A stretch of 64,000 nucleotides of DNA, taken from assembly GCA_949361645.1 (NCBI GenBank), contig OX442416.1:6206362-6270361 (forward strand). The letters run 5' to 3'. The notes beneath the pieces were generated by a model. It did not search any database and had not been told where the DNA came from. It saw only the letters and a list, made by a program, of their open reading frames with translations. Origin of the DNA: Spongilla lacustris (lineage: Eukaryota; Porifera; Demospongiae; Spongillida; Spongillidae). Below, one piece after another: positions 35,393 to 47,554 of this stretch (within the stretch, counting starts at the first letter, position 1; each line of letters starts with the position of its first letter). Both the position numbers and the translations under genes were made by a program.

Positions 35393-37334
35393 ATACATGT
35401 ACAAGTGAGCAAAGAAATGTAGTAGGAGATATACATGACTGCACAACAATTCCCACCCCAATAAACACAAATGTTGCAATGACCATGTACATGTACATGT
35501 AACTCTCTCCTAAATATGCATATGTGTAATGTGCACATGTACATGTACATGTCCACAGGGATAGAATGCTAAAGGACATGGGTGTGGCCTAAAGCTAATG
35601 GGTGTGGCCTACACAAGGAGGGCTTACAGCCATCTCTTCACTTGTCTGCTTCTCAGATTTTGTACATGAAAAAGAAATGTTGTAGGGCTCAGCCCTGAGT
35701 GTGGTCTGGGGAAGAGAGAGTAGGATCATATAAAAAGGTGACGTGGGCGTGGCCTACCTGTCGCAGTGTGTCCCCCTCGGCATTGCTGATGGTGAAGGTC
35801 CTGTCCACTGATCCCAGGGCAAGGAGGTTCTGAGGTCACAACACAAAGGTGACCTCACATCACATGACACATCACATGACACATCACATGGGTCTCCATT
35901 TATTTTTAAATTGCACAAGCTGAAGGAACTAACACAGTCAATGCGTGACATGTAGGGAACTTATCACCTTTCCTATCACCAAACATACTACAAAGAACAA
36001 GTGCTACATGTACATGTATAGTCACGCATGCCAAACAGCATCCAAGTACATGTGTAGCTCAATAGTGATGGGGGCTGTCAGTACAGAAGTCCGGAGTGTA
36101 TACTTGACAGCTCATGCACACTTGGTAAGCCTAACACATCACTTATCTGGGAATGTAATTAGTGGACATGTGAAACTTGTACACATACATGTACATGTAG
36201 GTGTGCATATGTGACAACAATAGTGATCTTATAATTAGAAATTAGAAATATGTAACCTACATGTACATGTACATGTAATGCACATCACACATCTAATGTA
36301 TCACATGGAACAGTTCTTGTCATTCTGATCACAAAAACACCACACCCACCACATGACTCATGTGATCACAACACCACACCCACCTCTGCACTCCAAGCTG
36401 CACATGTTATCTTTTTGGTGTGTTTTCCGGCAATAAGAATCTTCCTGAAAGGGTGGGCGTGCAGGGATCAAGGGTGATCTAAACACATCTACATGTACCT
36501 GTACGTGCATACATGCAGCAGTCCCCAGACAGGTATATGTACATAATGGCTTTCCAAGCCTAAAATACTTCCACACAATACCAGATATGGCCCTGTGAGT
36601 GTGAGCATATAGATATACAATGTAGTCTAAGGTTAGTACAATTAGACACTTGGATACGGTGGGGAGCAGAGGTAGGGAAAGAACCAGGGGAGGGGCAAGT
36701 AGCTATTAAAGGGTAAAGTGGCCCCCTACAGTTGGGACATGTCCCCTACAATTGGGACACGCCCCCTACAGTTGGGACACGCCCCCTACAGTTGGGACAC
36801 GCCCCTGCACAGACCTCCCCTTCCTGTGGTTGTAGAGAAGGAGGTTCCCTTTGGTCGTACCTACAGCCAGCAACTGAGAGTGCTTTGCCCAACAACACAG
36901 TGAGAGTGTGTCCCTGTGTGGGGTCAGAGGTATGTAAATGTTTACATGAGTCTACATGTATGCACGTGTAGTTCATGCACATAAGCATAAGGAAAAGCAA
37001 AATTACAAAGCACACACACACACACACATACATGTACACTAATGCACACACTAAACTTCAGTCCAGTGTCCATTTGAGTCACATAAAAAGTACTAGAGCT
37101 CCATAGAAACAGCACCCCTATGGGAGAGGGGAGGAGGGAGATACAATACAGAGATGGAGCACACCACACCCCTCCATTATCTCCTCCCCAGACCAAACAT
37201 CCCCATTCACTTTTTCGCCCAGCCCAGGCCTCTGCCTCATGAAAAACTCACTGCACCTCTCACCATCTTTGTCATGAGTGATGGCAAGGAGGTCACCATC
37301 TTTGACCCAGTCCATGGAGGTACAGTCTCTGATG

Positions 37335-37448
37335 GGAGGAAGAGGAGGGCAGGGAGGAGGAGGAGGAGGAGGAGGAGGAGGAGGAGGAGGAGGAGGAGGA
37401 AGAGGAGGAGGAAGAGGAGGGCAGGGAGGAGGAGGAGGAGGAGGAGGG
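37335..37448. repeat. (GGA)n tract, unit B copy
   Basis: Counterpart of 14275-14480, about half as long. Confidence 0.9.
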
Positions 37449-37627
37449 GTTGGGAAGAGGATCATGAAGCTAGTGGAAAGATTTATACCCCTCTTATGAT
37501 ATGACTTCATCTTATCTTCTAATTAACGCCCATTGTATATTGCACATACTTTAGGTGCTCTGTACCAATTTCAAACAGCAAAACATGTGAACAGCTTGCT
37601 GTATGCCAAACCCCACCCCTATCACCT

Positions 37628-38092
37628 GTAGGAAAAAGTTATAAACGTCCATCCTGGATGTTTTTAGACTGCATGGTTTTTAACTACAACCCATCTTAAT
37701 AGAGTAGAAATCATCATGGGATTGTGCGTCCAGGATGGAAATATGCATGGTTCTACCCTGGTTCTGTCGAACAAAACCCATGTTGAGGCAATAATTATAT
37801 TCATCTTTCAACATGGATTTTGTTCCACAGAACCAGGGTAGAACCATGCATATTCCTAGTCTGGGGACCAGACCATATATTCTCATATATGGTCTGGTCC
37901 CCAGAGAGAATATATGGTCTGGTCCCCAGACTAGCATGTTCCCACTCTGGACGCACAATCCCATTATGGTTTTTGCACTATTCCCACCCTGGGCGCACAA
38001 TCCCAAGATGGTTTTTACGCTATTAGGATGGGGTTTTGTCAAAAACCAGCCTAAAAAAATCCAGGCTGGACGTTTATAACTTTTTCCTGTGT
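37628..38092. mobile_element. foldback element, unit B copy, with extra inverted block
   Basis: Same palindrome as 14650-14990. At 37856-37935 it gained CTGGGGACCAGACCATATAT in alternating orientation three to four times. Confidence 0.85.
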
Positions 38093-38256
38093 ATCCCGCC
38101 TTCCCCCTCTTACCCTGGTAGGACAATGGAAGCTTCAGATTTGCACTGGCCATGTCTGTCGTATATGTTCACCACATTGCCCACCCTAAGGAGCCAGGAG
38201 AGTATCGAAAGTTCGGCATGAAATTCCTTAAGATGCGGTCGTGCAGTTTACTAAAT

Positions 38257-39117
38257 CAGAGATAGGGATTGGAAACTAATCACGTGAGCCATAGAGTCCC
38301 ATACATTCCGCGTGGACAATCCGAAACGTGAGAATCTCACCTCGTAAAAGGTGTCGGGGGGAGGCTTTAAACTTTAGTAGCGAGCGCTGTGGCCGTTTCT
38401 TGGTGAGTTTGTGTTGGATTTTGAATATCTAGTATCCCTATCTACCTTTTGATCGTTTTAAACATCTGGTGTCAGGAGTTTAATTCGTTGTTTTTCTGCG
38501 AAAAAGAGACTTGCCGTGACCAAATTTTTGTGTGCGACTGTTTCTTGTGCAGGTTACGTGCCATAAGGTAACTAATAACGTCTCGTTAGTACAAATGGGT
38601 TGTACTAATCGACTGTAACAGTTTTATGGCCTGAAACGGTTTGATGCAATGTGGCAGTAACAGGGATACCCCTTGTTTGTCCGACAGTGGTACCGTCAAG
38701 AAAGAACGTATAGCATTTCTAAGAGGCCAGCTAAAACAGAAAATGCCTGTTGTAGTCGAAGATAATTTTTTTTTTTGTTGATATTTCCCCTCCCAGGACC
38801 GCTCTATGGGTCGGTCAAAGTTTCGCATGTGTTCAATTAAGAACGCGAAAAGGAAAAAGCACAACTACGTAGCTTAGTTGTATCTGTTTCGCGGCACCTT
38901 GTGAACCTATCTGTAACTCCAGGCAATCTCTGTTGTCCCAAGATTCAGCAGTTAGTTGTGTTGCTGCGTACCCATGGATTAAAGGCGTCCATCAGGCACC
39001 ATAAAAACCCCTCTACTCTTTTAACCGCCTCTGGAAGCCATAGTGTGTATTCCTAGGATTGTCCGTGTTGATTGGTGTTGATTAATGAGTTTCCAATCCC
39101 TCTCTATACTATCTCTG
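38257..39117. mobile_element. 861-bp element with CAGAGATAG ends (unit B only)
   Basis: It begins CAGAGATAGGGATTGGAAAC and ends with a related complement (..CCAATCCCTCTCTATACTATCTCTG), flanked by ACTAAAT at 38250-38256 and 39118-39124. It sits between the second and third WDR19 pseudogene exons; unit A lacks it. Non-coding; a hAT-like MITE is possible. Confidence 0.78.
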
Positions 39118-39278
39118 ACTAAATACAGCATGACTTAAACGGAGCACCTACCCTGTGATCGCGAGGTAATTACCGACAGACTTTTGCCAGCAGAACTTTA
39201 CGTCGGGCGATGAGGTCTGCACTTGAAAAACGCACTGCAAACATATTTGTTGGTGAGCATTACTTAGAACTTTCACGG

Positions 39279-40017
39279 TGCGCCACAGTATTACATGTCA
39301 AGTCATTCCGCAGTACATGGCAGTACCTATCTGATAAAATCTAAATCGCATATTCACCTTCATCCTGTAGGCTTCGGATCATACAAACAGGAGCTCAGCC
39401 TCTGGTCCGTATTTCCTTGTCGCTATGGAAATAACATTCATGACGTAAGCCTACACCCAAGGGCGCGAAAAATAATTAAGGTGAAATCCTGTTTTTAAAA
39501 TTAAAAAAGTGAGACATCACCAATATTATAATGTATAAAGCTTCACATTTACTGTACCGACAAAAATTTGCAAATCCAATAAACTCAGCACTTATATTTT
39601 TCGAAGTGTGCTTTTTTAAAACGTCGCATGCAGCTAGCGCGATGAAGGGCCGGCTACGCCTACGGGATATATATCTGCACAATCCACAAGCCTGCGCGAT
39701 ATACATAGCCTAGCTATAGTTAGCCTGGATTGTGACTTGACGTAGGCGCGTGCAGAACAAAAACAAAAAAAAAAAAAACAGACCAATCAAGGGGGCTTGT
39801 CTAAACACTTTTTTTGTACAAATTTTTAAAAGGTTTTATTGTCCTCAAATTTTGTTTTTATAATACGGAACATCTACTTAGCTGCAGTGTTAACTCCCCC
39901 TAAAGGAACGGGAATAAATTATCGATCTGACTAAAGTGAGAACGGCAAATGAATAAATGTATACGATAATGATATTACATGTAAAGTACTGGATACACCA
40001 GGGATACGCTATATAAA
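39279..40017. other. 5' flank of the WDR19 pseudogene; no gene seen
   Basis: Co-linear with 15297-16033, without the MITE at 16034. It ends at the unoccupied insertion site CTATATAAATTACACG. Confidence 0.6.
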
Positions 40018-40260
40018 TTACACGCTTGCTGCCCAATGCAGAGGCAGCATTGGCGTGCTGTAGTGCAATTGACACTCTCTGGAGAAGGAATGGGAGGGAC
40101 TGGGGATCATGTGTGATGCTCTGCTGATATCTGTGAGCAAACTGAGAGCATCAGGGCCAAAGGCACATGAGGTCTCAATGGCAATTGGGACAAAATGGTG
40201 GGATTTGGTCAGCAGAGCATATTTCTCCTACTTCCTGACTTCAGCAGCTGCATGTGACTA
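40018..40260 (-). pseudogene. retroelement-type C-terminal coding relic (unit B)
   Basis: Reads ALLTKSHHFVPIAIETSCAF and FGPDALSLLTDIS in one frame, preserving the stretch lost in unit A, then shifts frame after DISR. Confidence 0.5.
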
Positions 40261-40619
40261 CAGCATTAGCTTCCCTTGTGGCATCAGATATGTATGAGGC
40301 TGCGAAGGTGTCCACACATGTAAAGTCCCAAACAAGACAGACACTTCACAGGACAGCCGTCATTCCCATCCCAGATGTCCCACCATCGCACAATTTGTCT
40401 TGTTACCAATAGCATGTCCTTACATGGCTTCTCCCGTTGCCCCGCCCATGCATGCCCCTCCCCCAAAGTATTGATCCACTCTATAGTGAGCCACTGGTAG
40501 TGAACAATTGCACCAATGACATGGAGGATCGATGCTGGCAGTTTGCTGCCAGGATTGCATGCTAAGAGAAGGAGACACAAGGGATGGTGCAGATCATGAG
40601 TCATAGAATACATTACTTT

Positions 40620-41733
40620 GTGGCTGTGTTAAGTTGGTTTTGATAGCTCCCTATCATTGGGATAGCAGCCTTATAGTGCATCATGTATCCTTATTTTCTA
40701 ATTTAACTGTTTTAACGTTATTCATCAATACTTCCCACCCACACTATCACATCTCACCTAAACCTTTTTTGCCCCTCATTTGTCCTTTCTGCCCTCAGTA
40801 AATTTAGAGCTGCAGATTATCAACATGCACATGTTGTGTGTAACACAAATATCATCAGTGAACTAGTCAAATTTAACCCATCAGTTGCATGCATGTGTAT
40901 ACATGTATATATATATGATTGCCTTAACATTTCAGATGGCGTGTGGCTTGTGACCAGGAACATATACACATAGGGCTCAATACTATACTTCTACCACTAT
41001 GATTACAATGTGGTGTGTATGCTTTGCTGTAACTACCATCAGTCTGGAGGTCCAGCAGCTTCCTGGTGTACCCTAAGGAGATCTTACTAAATATAATTAA
41101 GGTTTAAGGAATTAAACCAAGTAATTAACCGACAAGCCCAACAGCACACACACATGTGAGCATCACCCTAGCTATATTAAAAAATCAGTACTACATTGCG
41201 CCTGCACGAACCAGTGTTCACCACGTCGCCAGTAGTGCAGACAGATTTCTCTCTTTTGTTTGTTCCTCCATTATCCACTGCGGATGATGTGATACTCTGG
41301 TCAGGAATCTGGCACCGTACGACTGAGGGGTGCCATCTCACCACACCTCCAAACATAGTGTTATGAGGCTAATCCGTGACCCAGGGAACGGCCAATCTCA
41401 TGAATGGCACACATCGACCAACTCGAGTGTTAGAAGGTTATCATCCTATAAGTAATGCCTTCCACAGAATATAAAAATACATGAGTGCTCACTATGTATA
41501 CGTATAGGAGAGCCTAGGTTAAGCCTATAGTATGTTAACCTTCCTACTGCTTCATTTATAAATCATCATCATGTCTCATGTCCATACCACTAGTTTAGTT
41601 CTGTCAGTTATACATGCATGTGATGGGACTTTCCCTTTGTTCATCCCAGGGCACCCAGATTCCTAACTGAAGTAAACCAAAACACATTTCATAATTCTTC
41701 TAAAACAAAAAAAAAACACAATTAATATTATGG
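40620..41733. other. no supportable gene; 3' flank of zinc-finger gene B
   Basis: Co-linear with 17511-18555. Short frames only. Confidence 0.5.
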
Positions 41734-42837
41734 TTATATACTACATGACTTAAGATGATAATCCAAACTGGTCTTGTACAGGTAAGATTTGGTACATCCA
41801 CTGTGGCTGCATCTCAGCTTCTCACCAGTATGAATCCTGCAGTGGGCCTTCAATGCCTTTGAGCTTGCAAATAATCTATGACAGAAACATTTGTAAATCT
41901 TCTCTCTAGTATGAGTGAGCATGTGTTTTTTCACAGTTGACTGCTGTGAAAATGCCTTTCCACATTGTTCACACTGATGTGGCCTCTCTCCAGTATGAGT
42001 GATCATGTGTGTTTGCAGATGTGACTGCCGGGAAAATGCTTTTCCACATTGTTCACACTGATGTGGCCTCTTTCCAGTATGAGTGAGCATGTGTCTTTTC
42101 AGATTTGACTGCTGTAAAAATGTCTTTCCACATTGCTCACACTGATTTAGCTTCTCTCCAGTATGAGTGAGCATGTGTGTTTTCAGATTTGACTGCTGTG
42201 AAAATGCCTTTCCACACTGCTCACACTGATGTGGCCTCTCCCTTGTGTGAGTGAGCATGTGTCTTTTCAGATTTGACTGCTGTGAAAATGCCTTTCCACA
42301 CTGCTCACACTGATGTGGTCTCTCCCTTGTGTGAGTGAGCATGTGTCTTTTCAGATATGACTGCTGTGAAAATGCCTTTCCACACTGCTCACACTGATGT
42401 GGCCTCTCCCCAGTATGAGTGAGCATGTGTGTTTGCAGATGTGACTGTAGTGAAAATGCCTTTCCACATTGTTTACATTGATGTGACCTCTCTCCAGTAT
42501 GAGTGAGCATGTGTGTTTGCAGATGTGACTGTAGTGAAAATGCCTTTCCACACTGCTCACACTGATGTGGCCTCTCTCCAGTATGAGTGAGCATGTGTCT
42601 TTTCAGAGTTGACTGCTGTGAAAATGCCTTTCCACACTGCTCACACTGATGTGGCCTCTCTCCAGTATGAGTGAGCATGTGTCTTTTCAGAGTTGACTGC
42701 TGTGAAAATGCCTTTCCACACTGCTCACACTGATGTGGCCTCTCTCCAGTATGAGTAAGCATGTGTGATTGCAGATATGGCTGTCGTGAAAATGCCTTTC
42801 CACATTGTACACATTTATGTAGTCGTCCAGAATCCAT
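41734..42837 (-). CDS. C2H2 zinc-finger protein, 13 fingers (unit B)
   Basis: Paralogue of 18556-19659 with identical length (367 residues from the ATG at 42837) and identical finger number and order. Canonical fingers carry CEQCGKAFS..LK/QxH with THTGERP linkers, then the shortened finger YKCFCHRLF and the final atypical CSHSGC finger. Helix contact residues (-1,2,3,6) change in nine of the eleven canonical fingers (for example finger 6 QSHT to QSYR, finger 7 QSTT to QSNR, finger 8 HSNT to QSNT), while the scaffold is nearly unchanged. The frame is fully open, so the copy looks functional. The upstream region again reads into the CAGTACACGCCACG transposon end near 42884. Start choice and possible upstream exon as in the paralogue. 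Confidence 0.85.
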   Translation of the reverse strand: MDSGRLHKCVQCGKAFSRQPYLQSHMLTHTGERPHQCEQCGKAFSQQSTLKRHMLTHTGERPHQCEQCGKAFSQQSTLKRHMLTHTGERPHQCEQCGKAFSLQSHLQTHMLTHTGERSHQCKQCGKAFSLQSHLQTHMLTHTGERPHQCEQCGKAFSQQSYLKRHMLTHTRERPHQCEQCGKAFSQQSNLKRHMLTHTRERPHQCEQCGKAFSQQSNLKTHMLTHTGEKLNQCEQCGKTFLQQSNLKRHMLTHTGKRPHQCEQCGKAFSRQSHLQTHMITHTGERPHQCEQCGKAFSQQSTVKKHMLTHTREKIYKCFCHRLFASSKALKAHCRIHTGEKLRCSHSGCTKSYLYKTSLDYHLKSCSI

Positions 42838-43209
42838 TTTTACCTGCAGAGTGAGACAGGGCACCTGATATAGCACATACAGTACACGCCACGAAAAAGT
42901 CACATTTCGTTTTGTGCTACGATCGCTCTACAACGTATGGCTTCCAGTCTCAGCATCGTACGGATTTGCTGCCTAGTTTATAAGCACGCGAAGTGCTACT
43001 TTTATAATCTTCGTTTCATGTAAACAGCGTTTTTTTCACAACGGTGCAGTTACGTATTCTGTAATAAGTTAGATTGTAGCTAGCTGCAGTATGGAATGGT
43101 GTATCGTGATTATGTGAAGATTCACATCTTGTTTTACGCTTACAAGGGATATAAGGCGCCTACGATTGCCAAGTTTAACAGAGGGTATATCGTGCTCGCA
43201 TGAAAGTGA

Positions 43210-43765
43210 TCATATTCCTGTTGCATTACAAGGCTACAAAATCTGTACGTCGGAAAGTTGGATCGAACACAACAGCGAAAGTTACAGCAGAAATGAAGCA
43301 GCTGGTGGAAGAGCCAATGCAAAGAGACGATGAAACCTCGGCGCATCAGTTGCATCAACTTTTGGTATCACGTGGTTACAATATCAGTGCTCACTCAATA
43401 CTCGGCTGTAGAACCTCTCTTGGTTGGACGTTTAGAGGAAGTGCATATTGTCATCTGATTCATGACATAAACAAGCAGAAGCGTGTGGACTGGGTTTGTA
43501 TGACCGACTGATGAGTGCAGCGATCAATTAGAGAGTCACAGGAGATGATGTGGTCTGTTTTGGTAATCCTGATTGCTGTGGTTTGACTTTCAAACTGTTT
43601 AATTACTAATGAAACCAGTTTAATAACAGTAGGTAAGTTTTGCATGGTTCAGAAATGCCATCATCAACTATGGTTTTATACCAGTATGCTTCGAAAAATT
43701 CATCACTGTGGTACAGTTATGTTGATATGTAATTTGCACTGTATTGTATAGCATAATGCACAATT
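43210..43765 (+). pseudogene. Tc1/mariner transposase relic (unit B)
   Basis: Same relic as 20055. Here the frame is open through GCRTSLGWTFRGSAYCHLI and NKQKRVDW, then lost. A later segment resembles TDECSVQLESH only in part. No complete DDE domain. Confidence 0.85.
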
Positions 43766-43774
43766 AACTTAATT

Positions 43775-45764
43775 GATTGCACATTATGGCAGCTTAATTG
43801 GATCACCGTCACAATATCGCATGTATCGCAATGCATGCATGGTCAGAAAATGCACGTACATGTACATGTGTACATGTAACAAAGTAAGGTGAGCGCCAAA
43901 TTTGTAACTGAGCAAAGTCCGAGGTTACTAGGCAATAGAAATTTGGCGAGCTTTTTCATATATACATTATAAAAGACCTTTGAAAGTAATGCTACTCAGG
44001 CTACTGACAAATGACATGAGGTATATCCTACGTGGCACGACACTTATTATTTTAAAAAAACCTTGGTTAGACATTGGTGGGACATGACATGAGGTACACA
44101 TGTATATACAGTAGACGCCACGAAAAAAGTCACGTTTCGTTTTCGTGCTACGATAGTGCGACGATCGCGCTACGATGTATGGCTTCCAGTCTTAGCATCG
44201 TCTGGATTTGCTGCCTAAGCACACGAAGTGTTACTGTTGTAATCTTCGTTTCGTGTAAACCAAGTGTGCGTTATATTCACAACGGGGCGGTTACGTACAT
44301 TGTGTGTATTTAATGTACATAAACCTCGGTTCATTATTACCCGTAGCAGCTACTCTTCCTTTGTAAGTTTCTTTTACGCTACACATTGCACCAACAATGA
44401 CAACACGGTTGTCGAGTCCTCTTTGGACCAACAGATCAAAAAAATACAGCATGCAATTTATCAATCTCACGCGCGTTAGGTAATTAAGTGACCAAGCCGC
44501 TGCTTACTGCTGGATTCCGACTTCTTTAACGTTTGACGGAGCGTCATCGTTGTTCGCTATTAAAGTGTGAAATAACCACGTGTTTTGAACTTATATCATC
44601 TAAACGGAGTTTGCGCAGTACGCAGACCTCGTTAACACATATTGGAGGACTTCGTTTTTAGACCGTGTTTTTTTAAAGACTGCATAGTAGCATGATCGTC
44701 GCACTATCGTAGCATGAAAACGAAACGTGACTTTTTTCGTGGTATCTACTGTATATGACACATTGAGTATTACAACAGTTATTTGTGAATAGGCCGGAAA
44801 AGCTAAGGTATCGAGGTTCTCCACTGGGTTTGAGCTACAAGCTGGTTCAAGTAGCTGGCCGGTGACAACGATAAAAGAACTGATCACATTGCACACTGCC
44901 CTGGGGCATAACAGACGCACTCTTTATTTCTAAATGTTTGGTCCATGGTCCACAGTCCAGCATGGAGAAGTCCCTATCAACATGCCTTGCAAGACAACTA
45001 TAACTGACTTCAATGCACATATGCATAGAAAAAATTTCTTTCGTGCTATGTGAGATACATAATCTCGCTCAATGAATTTCATATCACCTATGTCATAAAC
45101 GATCATGCAAAATCTTCAAAGTTTTATCGTGCGTGGAAATATGACGATACTTCATTATTACGATTATACAGTAGCGGTCATAAATATGTTTATGTATTAT
45201 TTACATATTATAAGAACTCACTCGATATATGGCTGTACCAGCTGTCCTCACATGATGCTCAGACACACCCTAATATTCTACCTTTTGGGCATTATAGAAA
45301 CGTATATTTGTGACCATAATATTGCTCAAACTGTATTGATAACATGTATGTGTTTGCATGCCTGTCTACTATAGCTATATCTAAAGTTTGGTCTTCATGT
45401 GTACGATGTACGAAAAGTTACATTTGTGTACGTTCCAACATGTTATTTTGTCACTTATATGTGACGTTTGCAGTTACCGTAGGTAATAATTGTGTCGCTT
45501 ATAAGCGATGGTTCGCCGTTAAGCTCGCTCAATCCATGGAAACGTTTAAAATGAATGAGACATAGAAAAAATATGGGTGTTGGATGTATCATATCCCATT
45601 GAAACCGATTTCCATAACAAAAAATCAATACAGTACAAAATTATCAAATAAATTGATTTTTTAACTTGAAAAATTGAAAAAAGTGATGAAATATTAGCAT
45701 CAACATTGCAGATAAAAAAGCTCTTAATTAGTGTTTGGACCACAAACATGTATTCGGCAACATA
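43775..45764. other. no gene seen; counterpart of 21454-22823 with one insertion
   Basis: AT-rich. It includes the TA-type element at 44109-44751 and the ..GCCG-TTAA element end near 45520. Confidence 0.5.
44109..44751. mobile_element. TA-type MITE with terminal repeats of about 58 bp (unit B only)
   Basis: It begins CAGTAGACGCCACGAAAAAA and ends with its near-complement (..TTCGTGGTATCTACTG), within TATATA. Unit A (about 21783) has the unoccupied site. Older relatives lie upstream of both zinc-finger genes. No transposase. Confidence 0.88.
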
Positions 45765-47554
45765 CAGTGCTGTCCGCCCACAAGTTCACACTCGCTCGCG
45801 GTCAACTTGCGAGTGACATGCAATCAGTCGAACTCGATCCGTGTACTTTCAACGAGTGGAATACATATTTGGAAAAAAAATCAAATGTCTATTTTGGAAT
45901 ATAGCGAAGCGCTTCTTGGCTTCACTGTACTGTATCACGTAGCAAGACGACGCGAAACATTAATTAACTTGTGACAAATATAAATTAATTAGTGGTTAAA
46001 ATTAGCCCCACTTACACCACTACACACTCCCTCCATCTCATATCTCCTTACATCTGTATACACTAGCTCCATTTCACCACTACAAACACTCCATCTCACT
46101 ACTACATACACACTCCATCTCACCACTATACACACACTCCCTCCATCTCAGCACACTCACTATACACACACTCCGTCCATCTCAGCACAATCACTACACA
46201 CACACCCTCCATCACAGCTCACTCACTACACACACTCCCTCCATCTCAGCACACTCACTACACACACTCCCTCCATCTCAGCACACTCACTACACACTCC
46301 CAAGGTCCATCTCACCACTGCACATACCTACACACTCCCTCTATCTCACCACTATACACACACTCCCTCCATCTCAGCACACTCTCTACACACACTTCCA
46401 AGGTCCATCTCACCACTGCACATACCTACACACTCCCAAGGTCCATCTCACCACTGCACATACCTACACACTCCCAAGGTCCATCTCACAACTGCACACA
46501 CTCCCTCCATCTCACCACTACACACACACTCCCTCCATCTCCTTATGTCTCGATCTACAATATGAAATCAAATATTAAACCCTTCAAGAAGCTGTTTGGG
46601 GACAATGTACTAATTGGGGGAAGGGGATGAACTAAAACCATCATGTGGTACATGTACATCAGGAATTTGTAAAAAGGAATTACGTGAAGAGGCACTAAAA
46701 GATTCTAAGCAGATGAGCTGTTCAAAATATGCCCTTCTATACATGGGCTTGAACACAACTCATGTACATGTAGACATCAGATTGTTAATACCAGCTGCAA
46801 ACACCTTACATGCACCTGCTACACTCCACACTCCTCACTCACAGACCACACCCATTGACCCTCTCATAGACCAAACCCATGGGGCCACCGAGCAGCAGTC
46901 ACTAACCCCACAACTTCTCTCTTATTTGACACACCCATAGGGCCCTCTTAGTGGCAGTTATTAACCCCACAACCTCTCACTAACTGGCCACCCCCATTGG
47001 GGAAAACAGGAAAAAAAAGCCCCATGTTTATACAAAAGAATCTTTATCGCTTTCGCATACCTTTAATAAAATATTTTGGTACCCTGGTATATACTCGAAA
47101 ATAATTTTAAAAACAGTAAAACGTAATTTGTTGTCGTTGTCACGAATAGCGCCACTCAATTGGGTGTGGTCCGACGACAAAGTATGTGTATTCATTTTTT
47201 GGAGTGTTATGCAATACCTTTGTATTTCATTATAGTAGATGAATATTGCATAAGTGCAGGACAATGAAACAACTTGAATGTTGCTTGCAACAAAACTAAC
47301 CTTGCTAGAGTTCTATAATATCTATAATATAGGCTAGTTGAGTGTAGCCTGACCTTAGCATTTAGGCGGAGGCTATCAGATGGATGCAAATTGGCATATA
47401 CAGGCTTGATACTGGGCTGACCTTCTGCCAAAATGCTATATGCCCAACTAACCAACCACGTCCAACTCAGCTGGTAGTTCACTTCTGGCAATGCCGTAAA
47501 TCGTTTTGTCGAGTGGCGTGTGCTAATGCGACTCGCGTGCGAGCTCTCCCCCAT
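45765..47554. mobile_element. CAGTGCTGTCC element, right end truncated (unit B)
   Basis: Counterpart of 22824-27322 without the nested insertions. The last approximately 37 bp, including the right terminal repeat, are deleted at ..GCGTGCGAG/CTCTCCCCC. Confidence 0.75.
46015..46545. repeat. CTCCCTCCATCTCACCAC minisatellite, expanded
   Basis: Same family as 23085-23390, about 1.7 times longer. Confidence 0.88.

Larger units (their letters stand above)
30918..39276 (-). pseudogene. WDR19 5'-half pseudogene in unit B
   Basis: Recognisable exons: 39234-39152, 38185-38114, 37328-37264, 37117-37057, 36913-36815, 36444-36384, 35829-35758, 35705-35628, part of the next-but-one (about 35100-35037), 34914-34817, 34279-34212, 31840-31758 and microexon 30944-30918. 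Lesions compared with the intact gene: the start ATG is GTG (39276-39274); the exon matching 12248-12136 is deleted and the following exon has lost its acceptor; exon 34279-34212 ends in an in-frame TAA (Lys codon AAA changed); the exon matching 9713-9651 is mostly removed by a deletion between AGCAG microhomologies. The 3' half was never included. There is also a 6-nt in-frame insertion in 34914-34817 and a Ser deletion in 31840-31758. Transcription into unit A cannot be excluded. Confidence 0.9.
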
